A program made the translations under genes and the position numbers. A stretch of DNA of 64,000 nucleotides. Origin: Alphaproteobacteria bacterium UBA7314. Lineage in GTDB: Bacteria; Pseudomonadota; Alphaproteobacteria; MPNO01; UBA830. Shown here piece by piece: positions 44,513-53,715 of this stretch (positions within the stretch are counted from its first letter, which is position 1; each line of letters opens with the position of its first letter). The stretch is taken from assembly GCA_002471575.1 (NCBI GenBank), contig DKQG01000034.1, positions 170,097-234,096 of the forward strand. Direction: 5' to 3'. Below the pieces are notes generated by a model. The model saw only the letters and a program-made list of their open reading frames with translations, was not told where the DNA came from and ran no database searches.

Positions 44513-46908
44513 CCGACGCTCCTACACTACCGAATTACCGCTACGTTTCTCGCAAACGGCGGACCAAGGAAGACCGGCGGTTCATTACTGGCCGCGGCAA
44601 GTTCGTTGCCGATGTCGAGGTGCCGGGTATGAAGCATGTCGCGGTCCTTCCGAGCCCGCACCCCCGCGCCAATATCCTAGACATCGATACCAGCGCTGCA
44701 ATGGCGCTGCCGGGCGTGCATTACGTTCTGACCGGCGATGAGTTGGCGGCGGAGACGAATTCGCTATTTCACGGTCTGGACCTGCCGAACGTAATCTGGC
44801 ATCCGTTGGCGGTGGGGATGACCCGGTATGCCGGCGAATGGGTCGCGGCCGTGGTCGCCGATTCCCGCTATATCGCGGAAGACGCGGCCGAATTGATTGA
44901 GGTCGATTATGAATCCCTGCCCGCAGCTGTTGACTCCGAAAAAATGATCGACGGCGATCAGCCACTGGTGCATCCGGATCATGGCTCGAATGTTCTGTTC
45001 CGTAAGACGTGGGAATGGGGGCCCGTCGAGGAAGATTTCGAAGCCATGCCCCACGCGGTCAGTTACCGGGCACGCTGGGGCCGGTCGTCGACCGTGCCAA
45101 TTGAAACGTTTGGCGTGGTCGCCAAATGGGACGAGATTACTGAAATTATGGATGTCTGGGCCTCGATCCAGATGCCGCAGTACCAAGACCAGATCGCCGC
45201 CGCCCTGGGGATGCCCATGAACAACGTGCGGGTCCACAACGACGTCGATGTCGGCGGATCCTACGGCGTAAAACGCGGAATCAAGCACACCGTGCTGGTC
45301 AGCTATCTCGCCAAACGACTGGGTTTCCCGGTGCGTTTTATCGAAGATCGACTGGACAATATGTCGGGCGGCGATGCGCATGGCCCGGACCGGATATTCG
45401 ATATTACCATGGCGTTTGATGATGACGGGGTCATCAAGTCGATGAAAATTCGGGCGCTCGACGATGTAGGTGCTTATCCTGGACGTGCGCCGTTGCAGCT
45501 CGGAAAGCCTATGACGGCGCTGTGCGGCCCGTACCGCGTCAATTCGATTGAATACGAAGCAATCTCTGTCACGTCGAATAAAACCGGTCAGGTACCTGTA
45601 CGTGGGTTCGGGCAGTCGCCGACGAACTTCGCGATCGAAACCGGGCTCGAACGCGTTGCCAAATATCTTGGCCTCGACCGAGTTGAGGTGCGTGCTCGAA
45701 ACCTTGTCCGCAAAGACGAGTTTCCGTGGAAAATCCCGCCGGGATCTCTCTACGATTCGGGCGATTTCCACGCCGTGCTCGAAAGTGCGATCAAGACATC
45801 CAACTGGGACGACCTGATTGCCCGGCGGGATGCCTTGCGCGCTGAGGGCAAACTGGCGGGGGTCGGTATTACCACTTGCCTCGAACCTGGCGGTGGGAAC
45901 AATATTTTCGAGTACCTCTTCAATCCGAAGCTGGAAATCACGACTTTTGTGGAATCCGTGCTCATAAAAGTCGAACCGACGGGTGCCATTACCGCCGTCA
46001 TGTGTACCACGACGTCGGGGCAGGGGCACGAAACCATGGTATCGACTATAGCTGGTGAAGAACTGGAGCGTGACCCGGATACCATCAGGGTTGTTCACGG
46101 AGATTCTCTGGAAGCCCTGCCAACGCGTAGCCCGGTCGCGAGCCGGATGACCATTGTCCTTGGCACCGCGACGTCCAATGCGGCGCGTGAAATCAAAGAC
46201 AAGATGATTACCATAGCGGCCTACGATCTCGGCATCGAGAAGGACCAGGTCGAATACGCGGACGGCGAGTTCAGCGTCCGCGGAGCGCCCGAGAGGAAAC
46301 TATCCTGGGCCCAAATCTGTCACATCGCGCACAAACAGTTCCATCGTATGCCGCCGGGGCACGAACTCGGACTGCAGGCTTATTCGGTGCAACAGGTTCC
46401 TGGTGCAGGTCAGTTGCCGAACGAAAAAAACGAGGTGCCGTTGTATCCGTGTTTTTCATTCCAGGCCCATGTGCCGCTGGTCGAAATCGACCCCGATACT
46501 GGCAAGGTAAAGCTGCACGACTACTTCATAGCACATGACTGCGGGACCGCCATTAACCCCGATATCGTCCGCGGCATGATTATCGGCGGCGTAGCCCACG
46601 GGGTCGGGGCGGCGTTGTATGAAAAATTCGAATATGATCAGGATGGTCAGCTACTGGCAGGTACGTTCGTTGATTATCTGCTGCCGTCAGCGCATGAAAT
46701 ACCGCCTGTGACAGATATTGAACACTGCACCCCTTCACCGATTACATCGCTGGGTCAGAAAGGCTCGGGCGAAGGTGGGTATCTTGGGGCACCGGCGGCC
46801 GTAGCCTCGGCCGTTAACGACGCGCTCAGCCCATACGATATCGAAATCAACGAACTGCCGATCCGCGCCCGCGATATCGAGGCGGCGCTTCACGAAAAGA
46901 CAAATTAA
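44509..46908 (+). CDS. Molybdenum hydroxylase large subunit, copy 2
   Basis: The 799-residue protein has the hammerhead domain at its N-terminus (YVSRKRRTKEDRRFITGRGK), then NDVDVGGSYGVKRGIKHTVL near 245, PVRGFGQSPTNFAIETGLER near 363 and TTSGQGHETMVSTIAGEE near 503, and ends with GSGEGGYLGAPAAVASAVND. The active-loop motif is PVRGFGQSP, again unlike form I CO dehydrogenase. It is clearly diverged from copy 1 (for example in the active-loop wording), which suggests different substrates or successive steps. ATG 44509 overlaps the Fe-S subunit stop. Confidence 0.93.
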   Translation: MTDAPTLPNYRYVSRKRRTKEDRRFITGRGKFVADVEVPGMKHVAVLPSPHPRANILDIDTSAAMALPGVHYVLTGDELAAETNSLFHGLDLPNVIWHPLAVGMTRYAGEWVAAVVADSRYIAEDAAELIEVDYESLPAAVDSEKMIDGDQPLVHPDHGSNVLFRKTWEWGPVEEDFEAMPHAVSYRARWGRSSTVPIETFGVVAKWDEITEIMDVWASIQMPQYQDQIAAALGMPMNNVRVHNDVDVGGSYGVKRGIKHTVLVSYLAKRLGFPVRFIEDRLDNMSGGDAHGPDRIFDITMAFDDDGVIKSMKIRALDDVGAYPGRAPLQLGKPMTALCGPYRVNSIEYEAISVTSNKTGQVPVRGFGQSPTNFAIETGLERVAKYLGLDRVEVRARNLVRKDEFPWKIPPGSLYDSGDFHAVLESAIKTSNWDDLIARRDALRAEGKLAGVGITTCLEPGGGNNIFEYLFNPKLEITTFVESVLIKVEPTGAITAVMCTTTSGQGHETMVSTIAGEELERDPDTIRVVHGDSLEALPTRSPVASRMTIVLGTATSNAAREIKDKMITIAAYDLGIEKDQVEYADGEFSVRGAPERKLSWAQICHIAHKQFHRMPPGHELGLQAYSVQQVPGAGQLPNEKNEVPLYPCFSFQAHVPLVEIDPDTGKVKLHDYFIAHDCGTAINPDIVRGMIIGGVAHGVGAALYEKFEYDQDGQLLAGTFVDYLLPSAHEIPPVTDIEHCTPSPITSLGQKGSGEGGYLGAPAAVASAVNDALSPYDIEINELPIRARDIEAALHEKTN

Positions 46909-46938
46909 AGAAAATCAAACAGACACAGGGAGAGAACT

Positions 46939-47664
46939 ATGAGCGACGATATCATTCTGGAGCAGGATGGACGTATCCTGCGAGCGACCTTTAACCGCAC
47001 GCCCGATAACGGCGTATCGGACAGCATGGCGCGTTCATTTTCGGAGGCGATCCTGTCGGCGCATGAAAACTCCGATATGGTACTGCTGCGCAGCACGGGT
47101 CCCGATTTCTGCACCGGCCGCATCCGGGACGACAGCGCTGGCCCACCGTCGCCGGAGGCCTATAGCAGGCGCCCTGAATACGACGCGATTTTCGGATGTT
47201 ATCGGTCGATCAAGGACGCCCAGGTACCTGTGGTTACTGTTATTGAAGGACGCTGCATGGGATTCGGGACAGCCGTTACCGCGGTCAGCGATGTGTCCTT
47301 CGCCAGCAACACTGCGACGTTCAATATCCCCGAAGTCGGTCATAACGTGATGCCGACGATGGTTATGTCGGCGCTGTATGACCGGATGAATCGGAACGCG
47401 ATTCTGTGGATGGCATATTCGACAGACTTCATCGACGCCGAGCGAGCTCTCAATTACGGCCTTGTCAGCAATGTTGTCGATGCTGACAAATTGGATGCCG
47501 AAGTCGACCGTTTCTGCGAACTGTTGATCAGCCGTCCTCGTCCCGCAATTCTTGGCCTCAAAGAATACCTTCACAGTGCGCCGCGAATGGACGAACAGGG
47601 CGCGTTTGACTACGCCCGCAGTATCCATTCGATGGTGAATACCGCCGCAGCTATGAAAAAGTAG
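46939..47664 (+). CDS. Enoyl-CoA hydratase/isomerase (crotonase) family protein
   Basis: The 241-residue crotonase-fold protein has oxyanion-hole segments PDFCTGRIRDD near residue 56 and EGRCMGFGTAVTAVSDVSFA near 102, then FNIPEVGHNVMPTMV near 128 with the Glu at the family's catalytic position. The first motif departs from FSAGGDL. The family includes CoA-dependent hydratases, isomerases and C-C hydrolases. It lies 30 bases downstream of the Mo-hydroxylase large subunit with GGGAGAG before ATG, so it probably ends the operon. The exact reaction is unknown. Confidence 0.85.
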   Translation: MSDDIILEQDGRILRATFNRTPDNGVSDSMARSFSEAILSAHENSDMVLLRSTGPDFCTGRIRDDSAGPPSPEAYSRRPEYDAIFGCYRSIKDAQVPVVTVIEGRCMGFGTAVTAVSDVSFASNTATFNIPEVGHNVMPTMVMSALYDRMNRNAILWMAYSTDFIDAERALNYGLVSNVVDADKLDAEVDRFCELLISRPRPAILGLKEYLHSAPRMDEQGAFDYARSIHSMVNTAAAMKK

Positions 47665-47702
47665 AGAACGTCCTGATCGGGTGCCGGAAAGGCGTTGGCC
47701 GG

Positions 47703-48650
47703 TCAGCCGTTCGAGGCGCGGAATTCGTCGGCGTATGCGGCAAGTGCTTCCTCCAGCGAATAGCCCGGTTCCCAGCCGAGTTCGACCCGGGCGCGGGTAA
47801 TATCCAGCGGTGTCATGCGATTTTTGGGCGGGGTCCCCGGTGTGATCTCGATTTCGAGGGTGGGCAATGTGGCTTTGATGGCGTCAACCAAATCGTCGAA
47901 CGTGATCGCGCGCCCCCATGAAATATTGTAGGTAGCACCATCTGGTAAATTCTGCGCTGTTGTGGCGAGATCTAGCGCCCGGCCCATGTCATTAGCGTAT
48001 ACATATTCGAAAGCCATAGTCTGTTCCTCGGCGATTACCGCTTTCCTTCCGCTGACACCAGCTTCGATCAGTGAGTGAATTTTTTCGCCGCCTCCAGACC
48101 CGCCCCAGAAATGTCCCATACCGAAAACGTTACCGGGCCGCAGGACCACCGCCTCGAACCCGCATTGAATGCGGTATGCTTCTAGGATCATTTCCTGTGC
48201 CGCCTTAGAATTAGAATAAGCGGCACCGCTTCCTCGGGCGAATGTCTCGTCCATTTTTTCGACCTCGCTGGTCCGGCGCCAGTCATAGACCCCGAATGTC
48301 GAAAGGTGGACAACGCGCCTGACATCGGTCAGTCGGACAGCCTCGACCACAGACATCATGCCACCGATATTCAGATCGTAACCGAAATGAATTGGGTTTC
48401 CGGCTCGTTTGCCGATCAGTCCCGTCGTGTGAAGAAGGGTCTCCGGCTTGTGCTTGTTAATCGCTTCGATCATGGCAGGCAGGCTGCGGACATCGTCCGT
48501 GATCTGCTCCCAATCTGACCCGCCAAGCCGCATCGCGAGATAGTCTTCGCGAGGGATCGGGTCCAAAAAAACTACTTTTTCGCCGCGCTTGGCCGCCTCT
48601 TTCGCATAAGCGGTTCCGACCAGCCCGGCACCTGTCACTAATGTCGTCAT
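47703..48650 (-). CDS. NAD-dependent epimerase/dehydratase family protein
   Basis: The 315-residue extended short-chain dehydrogenase begins TTLVTGAGLVGTAYAKEAAK, with a GxGxxG motif, and has HLSTFGVYDW near 116 and the YxxxK catalytic pair in GSGAAYSNSKAAQEMILEAY near 142. It ends with a typical substrate domain (ITRARVELGWEPGYSLEEAL). Members act on nucleotide sugars or other hydroxy/keto substrates. It converges with the crotonase gene. No sugar-pathway neighbours are seen, so the substrate is open. Confidence 0.88.
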   Translation of the reverse strand: MTTLVTGAGLVGTAYAKEAAKRGEKVVFLDPIPREDYLAMRLGGSDWEQITDDVRSLPAMIEAINKHKPETLLHTTGLIGKRAGNPIHFGYDLNIGGMMSVVEAVRLTDVRRVVHLSTFGVYDWRRTSEVEKMDETFARGSGAAYSNSKAAQEMILEAYRIQCGFEAVVLRPGNVFGMGHFWGGSGGGEKIHSLIEAGVSGRKAVIAEEQTMAFEYVYANDMGRALDLATTAQNLPDGATYNISWGRAITFDDLVDAIKATLPTLEIEITPGTPPKNRMTPLDITRARVELGWEPGYSLEEALAAYADEFRASNG

Positions 48651-48741
48651 CGTTCGTGCGCTCCCATATTATTTTTTGCCAGTTTTGCTGTTTAGCTTAG
48701 GCCAATAACAGGTCGCGGAACAATTCCTGAGGGCGGGAGAG

Positions 48742-49067
48742 ATGTCGGAAGAAGGTGACATCAAAAAATCGGATCAGAGATGGCAGGCTGACATAATCGT
48801 CGATCTGATTGGGCAATTCGGTTTCAAACATATCGCACGGAACCCGGGCGCTAGCTTTTGGGGCTTGCACCCTTCCCCGGCGGACTAAGGCGAGAACGAT
48901 CCGTCGCCGCTAAATCGACGGGTTGGTGGGCGGAGGGATCGGTCGAGGACCCGGCAGATATCAATGGCGGGTTGCTGCGAGCGATCGAACCGGTCAAAGC
49001 GGGCAAGCCCGCGCTGATTGACACGACCCGCAACACAGCTGAAATTTATGAATGGCTAAATTATTAA
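48742..49067 (+). pseudogene. Remnant of a thiamine-diphosphate-dependent enzyme (ends only)
   Basis: The 5' part (48742-48888) encodes DIIVDLIGQFGFKHIARNPG followed by ASFWGLH, the N-terminal start of thiamine-diphosphate enzymes of the acetolactate synthase/benzoylformate decarboxylase type. The 3' part, in another frame to 49067, encodes AEGSVEDPADINGGLLRAIE and KAGKPALIDTT, the typical C-terminus of the same family. Nearly the whole enzyme (usually about 540-590 residues) is missing and the remaining ends are out of frame, so a deletion of roughly 1.4 kb removed the centre. A ribosome site (GGGAGA) still precedes ATG 48742. It is not functional. Confidence 0.85.
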
Positions 49068-49891
49068 CGAACGAACAGGTTGAGAAATACTACCGAGACG
49101 GATATGTGCATCCGTTCCGCGCTCTCAGCGACGCTGATGCGCAGTCATTGCGCAACCGCATCGAAGCGTTCGAGGCCGAACAGGCATGCGAAGCCCAACA
49201 GGCATTAGTCTTTAAGGCGCACCTGCCGTTTCGCTGGCTGTCGGATATCATTACTCACCCGCGGATACTCGATGCGGTCGAGGATGTGATTGGCCCGAAC
49301 CTACTGTGCTGGGGTTCCAGCTTCTTTCAGAAGAACGCTCATGACCCGCGCTTCGTTTCGTGGCACCAGGACACCTATTATTATGGGTTGGAGCCGCCGG
49401 AGACGCTGACGGTGTGGTTGTCGATCACCCACAGCAACCTTGAATCAGGTTGTGTCCGGGGCATCCCGGGCAGTCATGAAAGCCGAGAGATCGTGCCGTT
49501 CGACAATGTCACCAGTGAAAACAACCTACTTGCACGTGGCCAGACCATCGTCGGCGTCGACGAAGATGCCGCGGTGCCGATGATGTTGAAACCCGGCGAA
49601 TTTTCGATCCATCACGAAGCCGTCGTGCATGGTTCGGGCCCGAACCGATCGGACGATCGGCGTATAGGTTTGTCGATCCACTATATTCCCACTCATGTCC
49701 AGCGGGTGAAGTACAACCGGCCGGGCGTAAAACCGCGTGCAGCGTTGGTGCGCGGCGTGGATGATTACGGCAACTGGGAACACGAGACACCGCCCGATGC
49801 CGATTTCCATCCCGAAAGATTGGCGGAGCTTGAAGAGATGCGCCGAGAGTTTGTCGGGCGCAATCGTGAAGGGCTCGCCGAGCCTGATTGA
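49052..49891 (+). CDS. Phytanoyl-CoA dioxygenase (PhyH) family protein
   Basis: The 279-residue non-haem iron, 2-oxoglutarate-dependent oxygenase has HxD in FVSWHQDTYYYG (His105, Asp107). The distal His lies in VVHGSGPNRSDDRRIGLSIH (His193), with Arg204 as a possible 2-oxoglutarate ligand. The N-terminal EKYYRDGYVHPFRALSDADA is also typical. Members hydroxylate acyl-CoAs, small molecules or antibiotics. The start ATG 49052 lies within the end of the thiamine-enzyme remnant. It is followed nine bases downstream by the next cupin transcript unit. Confidence 0.9.
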   Translation: MAKLLTNEQVEKYYRDGYVHPFRALSDADAQSLRNRIEAFEAEQACEAQQALVFKAHLPFRWLSDIITHPRILDAVEDVIGPNLLCWGSSFFQKNAHDPRFVSWHQDTYYYGLEPPETLTVWLSITHSNLESGCVRGIPGSHESREIVPFDNVTSENNLLARGQTIVGVDEDAAVPMMLKPGEFSIHHEAVVHGSGPNRSDDRRIGLSIHYIPTHVQRVKYNRPGVKPRAALVRGVDDYGNWEHETPPDADFHPERLAELEEMRREFVGRNREGLAEPD

Positions 49892-49918
49892 TGGTGGCCC
49901 GTGGATAAGGAGAGGAAG

Positions 49919-50509
49919 ATGAGACGAGAGAAAATGCTGCCTGCTGTCGAGACGTTTGTCGAGAAGATGCGTAGCGTATGCGCCGAGACTGGTCGGGACG
50001 ACACCGCTCGCTGGGATAAATGTCGCAAACTACTGCAGCATCTGCTGAAAGACCCTGCTCTGCAAGAACACGCCGAAGACTGGCCTGTAGGCGGCTTTGA
50101 CGGAAAAAAGGTCGACAATCTGTTGTTCTATGAAGACCCGGACCATGGGTTCGTTATTAACGGGTTGATCAAAAACCCCGGCGGTCGTGCAATGATTCAC
50201 GATCATGGTCAGGCATGGACCGTCTATGGTCTATTGCAGGGCGACGAGCGTATCGTTCGTTACAACGAAACCAGGAACGACGATGGCGAAGCGTTTTATG
50301 AAGAGGATTTCGCTGAGCAATGCGGGCCGGGAGATGTCGATATCGTGCCGCCATGGGAAATCCATTCCGAATATGCCGGCAAGGAAAAGACAGTGGCGGT
50401 TATCGTTCGTAGCCAGCGGTCGGGCACATTCGAGCAGTATCGCTATTACGACGATGGCGGAAAGATAAAGTTTCCGGGTCCGAACCAGGTACCCTACGAT
50501 CTGGGCTAG
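49919..50509 (+). CDS. Cupin-fold protein (cysteine dioxygenase-like)
   Basis: The 196-residue protein has one cupin core: GGRAMIHDHGQAWTVYGLLQ near residue 84 supplies two His (HDH), followed by GPGDVDIVPPWEIHSEYA near 138 with a third His. That gives a three-His metal site as in cysteine dioxygenase-type cupins. The start ATG 49919 has AAGGAGAGG at 49907-49915 and is preferred over GTG 49901. It sits between PhyH and FAH-family genes on the same strand. Substrate is unknown. Confidence 0.8.
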   Translation: MRREKMLPAVETFVEKMRSVCAETGRDDTARWDKCRKLLQHLLKDPALQEHAEDWPVGGFDGKKVDNLLFYEDPDHGFVINGLIKNPGGRAMIHDHGQAWTVYGLLQGDERIVRYNETRNDDGEAFYEEDFAEQCGPGDVDIVPPWEIHSEYAGKEKTVAVIVRSQRSGTFEQYRYYDDGGKIKFPGPNQVPYDLG

Positions 50510-50656
50510 ATCGTCGGAGCGTACTGCGGCCCGGATAGTCTGGTCGACAAGCCTGGAAGATTGCCAACGCACCCAAGAACCCACGGAAGAAGAAATAGCG
50601 TTAAGCCCGGGACCGGCATTATCGTCCCGGGCGCGACGAACCGAGGAACAGCGAAT

Positions 50657-51592
50657 ATGAAGCTACTGACAATCGATCAGGGAGCTGGCAATCCCGGCGT
50701 CCTGCTGAAAGGGGGAGATGTCCTCAATCTTTCGCTCATGCCTGAAGGATTGCTGTCAGATGGATGGCGACCCAAATCCGTCCGAGAGATTCTTGAACGG
50801 GGGGAAGAAGGCCTTGAGTCTATCCGAAGGATGATTGGTGCCGTCGAAGGCGATATTGAGGCCTGTGCAGGGGCGATAACTGAATTCGAGGACACCGAGT
50901 TGCTTGCGCCGATACCCAACCCGTGGATGGTTTTCTCCGTCGGTATGAATTACGGACGCCATCTTGCCGAAATGAGCAACACGCCGCCGCCCGAACATCC
51001 TGCAGGTTTTATCAAAACCCGGGATTCCCTGCTGGGGTCGGGGAAAGCTATTAAGGTGCCGCCGCAATGCCCCGACTGGATCGACTATGAAGGGGAGTTC
51101 TGCTTCGTGTTCGGGCGTGAATGTCATGCCGTTTCCGAAGCCGATGCCATGGAATACGTCGCAGGTTACACGATCGCGAATGACGTCTCCGCCCGGGACT
51201 GGATACCCGATATCAAGAAGGGTGAGCCGCCTTTCGGTCCCATTCATGGCTGGGAGCGCAATATTCTTGGCAAGAACCTGCCGGGTTTCACACCCTGTGG
51301 TCCGGTGATTGTGACCAAGGATGAAATCGCCGATCCTTACGACCTGCATCTGCAGACGCGCCTCAATGGCGAAGTGATGCAGGATACCAAAACCGATGAC
51401 CTGATCTTCAAGCTCCCTGAGATCATTTCCTACTACTCGCAATGGTACCGTTTTCATCCCGGCGACGTGGTCACGACCGGTTCGCCCGCGGGTGTCGGGA
51501 TTGGGCGAGATCCGCATGTGTTCATGAGCGCGGGAGACACGATCGAGATCGAACTCGAGGGTGTGGGCGTGCTTTCGAATACGCTTTCCTGA
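50657..51592 (+). CDS. Fumarylacetoacetate hydrolase (FAH) family protein
   Basis: The 311-residue protein has the FAH catalytic region with metal ligands in PDWIDYEGEFCFVFGREC (E-x-E near residue 140), YTIANDVSARDW with a further Asp near 176, and TTGSPAGVGIGRDPHVFM at the C-terminus. Family members hydrolyse or decarboxylate 2,4-dioxo acids, and some are fumarylpyruvate hydrolases in the gentisate pathway. ATG 50657, preceded by GAGGAAC, is chosen over an upstream extension without homology. With the gentisate-dioxygenase-like gene at the right edge, a fumarylpyruvate role is possible but unproved. Confidence 0.9.
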   Translation: MKLLTIDQGAGNPGVLLKGGDVLNLSLMPEGLLSDGWRPKSVREILERGEEGLESIRRMIGAVEGDIEACAGAITEFEDTELLAPIPNPWMVFSVGMNYGRHLAEMSNTPPPEHPAGFIKTRDSLLGSGKAIKVPPQCPDWIDYEGEFCFVFGRECHAVSEADAMEYVAGYTIANDVSARDWIPDIKKGEPPFGPIHGWERNILGKNLPGFTPCGPVIVTKDEIADPYDLHLQTRLNGEVMQDTKTDDLIFKLPEIISYYSQWYRFHPGDVVTTGSPAGVGIGRDPHVFMSAGDTIEIELEGVGVLSNTLS

Positions 51593-51613
51593 CTAAAGAA
51601 GGGTGGACTGACC

Positions 51614-53287
51614 ATGGCTAAAAAATCGAAGGCACAGAAGAAACGTTACGGCATGAAGGTCGAAGGACCAGTCTTCGTCACCATGCGCGACGGGACGCGC
51701 ATTGCCTGCCGGATATACCGGCCCGATGCGCCGGGTAAATTTCCGGCCCTGTTTGCGGCGTCGCCTTATCAATACGAAACCGATGACCTGCCGCATTCCA
51801 CGTTGTTTCTGTGGCGCGAAGTGGGGCCGGTGGAATGGTATGTCCGCGATCAGGGTTACGTCTACGTCCACATGGACGTACGCGGATCGGGTCAGTCGGG
51901 CGGCACCTACAATATGCTCGACAAGGAAGAGCAGCAGGATTTTTACGAATGCATCGAATGGGTGGCGCGGCAGGACTGGTGTTCGGGCAAGGTCGGCGGC
52001 CTTGGGCAATCATATTATGCTTGGTCGCAGTGGTTCATGGGTATCGTGAACCCGCCCAGCCTAAAATGCATCGCCCCATATGACGGTGCCGTCGATATGT
52101 ATCGTGGCACTGCCTATCACGGCGGCATCTACTGCGATTTCATGGCGTGGTGGTACCAGATGGTACGTGTGAATAACCTGCAGCGGGCAGCCAACGGCCC
52201 GGGCGGGCAGTACATGCCGCTCGACATCGCGGGCGAAATGGCGAAACACCAGACGTATGACGACTGGTGGAGAGAACGTTGTGCCTGGGAGCGATTGGAA
52301 GAGATCGAGGTGCCGGTACTGTCGATAGGCCACTGGGGAAAGATGGGGCTGCATCTTCGCGGCAACATTCTCGGCTACGAGAAAGTGAAGTCCGAAAAAC
52401 ACCTAGTAGTGACCGGTGCGAAGGATGTCTTTGAGGCGCACGATCAATTCGATCACATCTGGTATCACGAACAAGAGCTGTTGCCGTTCTATGATTATCA
52501 TTTGAAGGGCAAGAAAAACGGTTGGAATAAGCGCCCGAAAGTGCGGCTGCATGTCGGCGGTTGCGACGAATGGCGGACAGATTCCGTCTGGCCGCCGAGA
52601 GAAGCGAAATACACACCCTTCTACCTGAACGGCAAAAAATCCGGCAGCGTGACGTCACTGAACGACGGCACCCTAAGCACCAAGAAGCCCTCGGCGAACG
52701 GCGGCTCTACCGACTGGGATTACCCGCATCCCGGGTGGAAACTAGGGACGGTCGGTTTCGGACCACAGGGGCCGGATCCAGTTTGCGGTGTGGTAACTTT
52801 CACCACCGAGCCATTAGAAAAGGATCTGGAAATTACCGGGCCGATCGTGCTCGAGTTGAGGGCATCCTCGACCAACACCGATACCGATTTCGTCATCAAG
52901 CTGTCGGATCAGCAACCGCAATCGAAGGCGGATCGCGCAAACGGACTGCAGCCGGCATCGCAGGTGGTCTCAAAGGGCTGGATGCGTGCGTCGCATCGCG
53001 AAAAAGACAAAAAGAACAGTACAAAAATGCGGCCGTTCTACACCCACCGCAATCCGCAACCGATAAACCCGGGGGAGATCTACACCTATGAGATCGAAGT
53101 GATGCCCTGTGCGCACAGGTTCAAAAAAGGGCATCGTATACGGCTGGAAATCGTCAACGGTGATTCACCGCTGACGGATTCCCTATTTACCCACCAATAT
53201 CTCTATTACAAGGTCGGGACGGATACGTTCTGGCATAACGCGAAGAATGCATCGTGTCTCAAGCTGCCGATTGTGCCTGCGAGATAA
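51614..53287 (+). CDS. CocE/NonD family hydrolase (X-Pro dipeptidyl-peptidase type)
   Basis: The 557-residue protein has an alpha/beta-hydrolase core with the nucleophile Ser in KVGGLGQSYYAWSQWFMG near residue 137 and VTMRDGTRIACRIYRP near the N-terminus. Its C-terminal jelly-roll domain (about 380-550) has ITGPIVLELRASSTNTDTDF. CocE-type enzymes cleave esters or amides; no signal peptide is seen, so it is probably cytoplasmic. GAAGGGTGG precedes ATG 51614, 21 bases after the FAH gene. Substrate is unknown. Confidence 0.9.
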   Translation: MAKKSKAQKKRYGMKVEGPVFVTMRDGTRIACRIYRPDAPGKFPALFAASPYQYETDDLPHSTLFLWREVGPVEWYVRDQGYVYVHMDVRGSGQSGGTYNMLDKEEQQDFYECIEWVARQDWCSGKVGGLGQSYYAWSQWFMGIVNPPSLKCIAPYDGAVDMYRGTAYHGGIYCDFMAWWYQMVRVNNLQRAANGPGGQYMPLDIAGEMAKHQTYDDWWRERCAWERLEEIEVPVLSIGHWGKMGLHLRGNILGYEKVKSEKHLVVTGAKDVFEAHDQFDHIWYHEQELLPFYDYHLKGKKNGWNKRPKVRLHVGGCDEWRTDSVWPPREAKYTPFYLNGKKSGSVTSLNDGTLSTKKPSANGGSTDWDYPHPGWKLGTVGFGPQGPDPVCGVVTFTTEPLEKDLEITGPIVLELRASSTNTDTDFVIKLSDQQPQSKADRANGLQPASQVVSKGWMRASHREKDKKNSTKMRPFYTHRNPQPINPGEIYTYEIEVMPCAHRFKKGHRIRLEIVNGDSPLTDSLFTHQYLYYKVGTDTFWHNAKNASCLKLPIVPAR

Positions 53288-53289
53288 AC

Positions 53290-53652
53290 TCAAATTAGCA
53301 GCAATAATCCCGCAGCGATCGCGCCATTATTCGTGATCAGTAGGAAATGATAGTTTCGTATCATCGGATCCTTCATTTCCCAGAACCGGTGATGCAGCGT
53401 GCTGGCAAGAATGACGAAGGCGATCAGCAAGGTTGCGCCATACTTGGTGTGCCAATCGAACAATACGAGGAATGCCCCCGTGAACTGAATCGAGAAGCCG
53501 ATCAGGAGGCACGGTACGGCGGGTAAATTCTGTACTGCGATCCGTTGCACATTCATGTCCCACAGGCGGATGTTCTTGATTCCCATCCAGATGAAATAGA
53601 GTGCGATAACAATTTGCGCGATGGTGTAGACTGGCGTGTGTTCCGCGTACAT
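53290..53652 (-). CDS. DoxX family membrane protein
   Basis: The 120-residue protein has four hydrophobic segments: IAQIVIALYFIWMGIKNI, LLIGFSIQFTGAFLVL, TLLIAFVILASTLHH and GAIAAGLLLLI at the end. HRFWEMKDPMIRNYHFL follows the third segment, as in small DoxX-like proteins. DoxX proteins are membrane subunits or partners in redox or thiosulfate metabolism, but small members are mostly uncharacterised. It converges with CocE with a gap of two bases. Confidence 0.75.
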   Translation of the reverse strand: MYAEHTPVYTIAQIVIALYFIWMGIKNIRLWDMNVQRIAVQNLPAVPCLLIGFSIQFTGAFLVLFDWHTKYGATLLIAFVILASTLHHRFWEMKDPMIRNYHFLLITNNGAIAAGLLLLI

Positions 53653-53715
53653 CTGTGGTACTCCTCCGCTTTCCGGTGTTCTATCGTGATAAATTGCACG
53701 CTGCTATAGTCGAGC

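Noticed and set aside
44764..46098. 444-codon minus-strand open frame opposite the second Mo-hydroxylase large subunit
   Set aside because: It is antisense to a clear conserved gene and its translation matches no family; its length comes from GC-rich third positions.
40444..46908. Carbon monoxide dehydrogenase (coxMSL)
   Set aside because: Neither large subunit has the AYRCSFR active-site loop of form I CO dehydrogenase; both carry other motifs.
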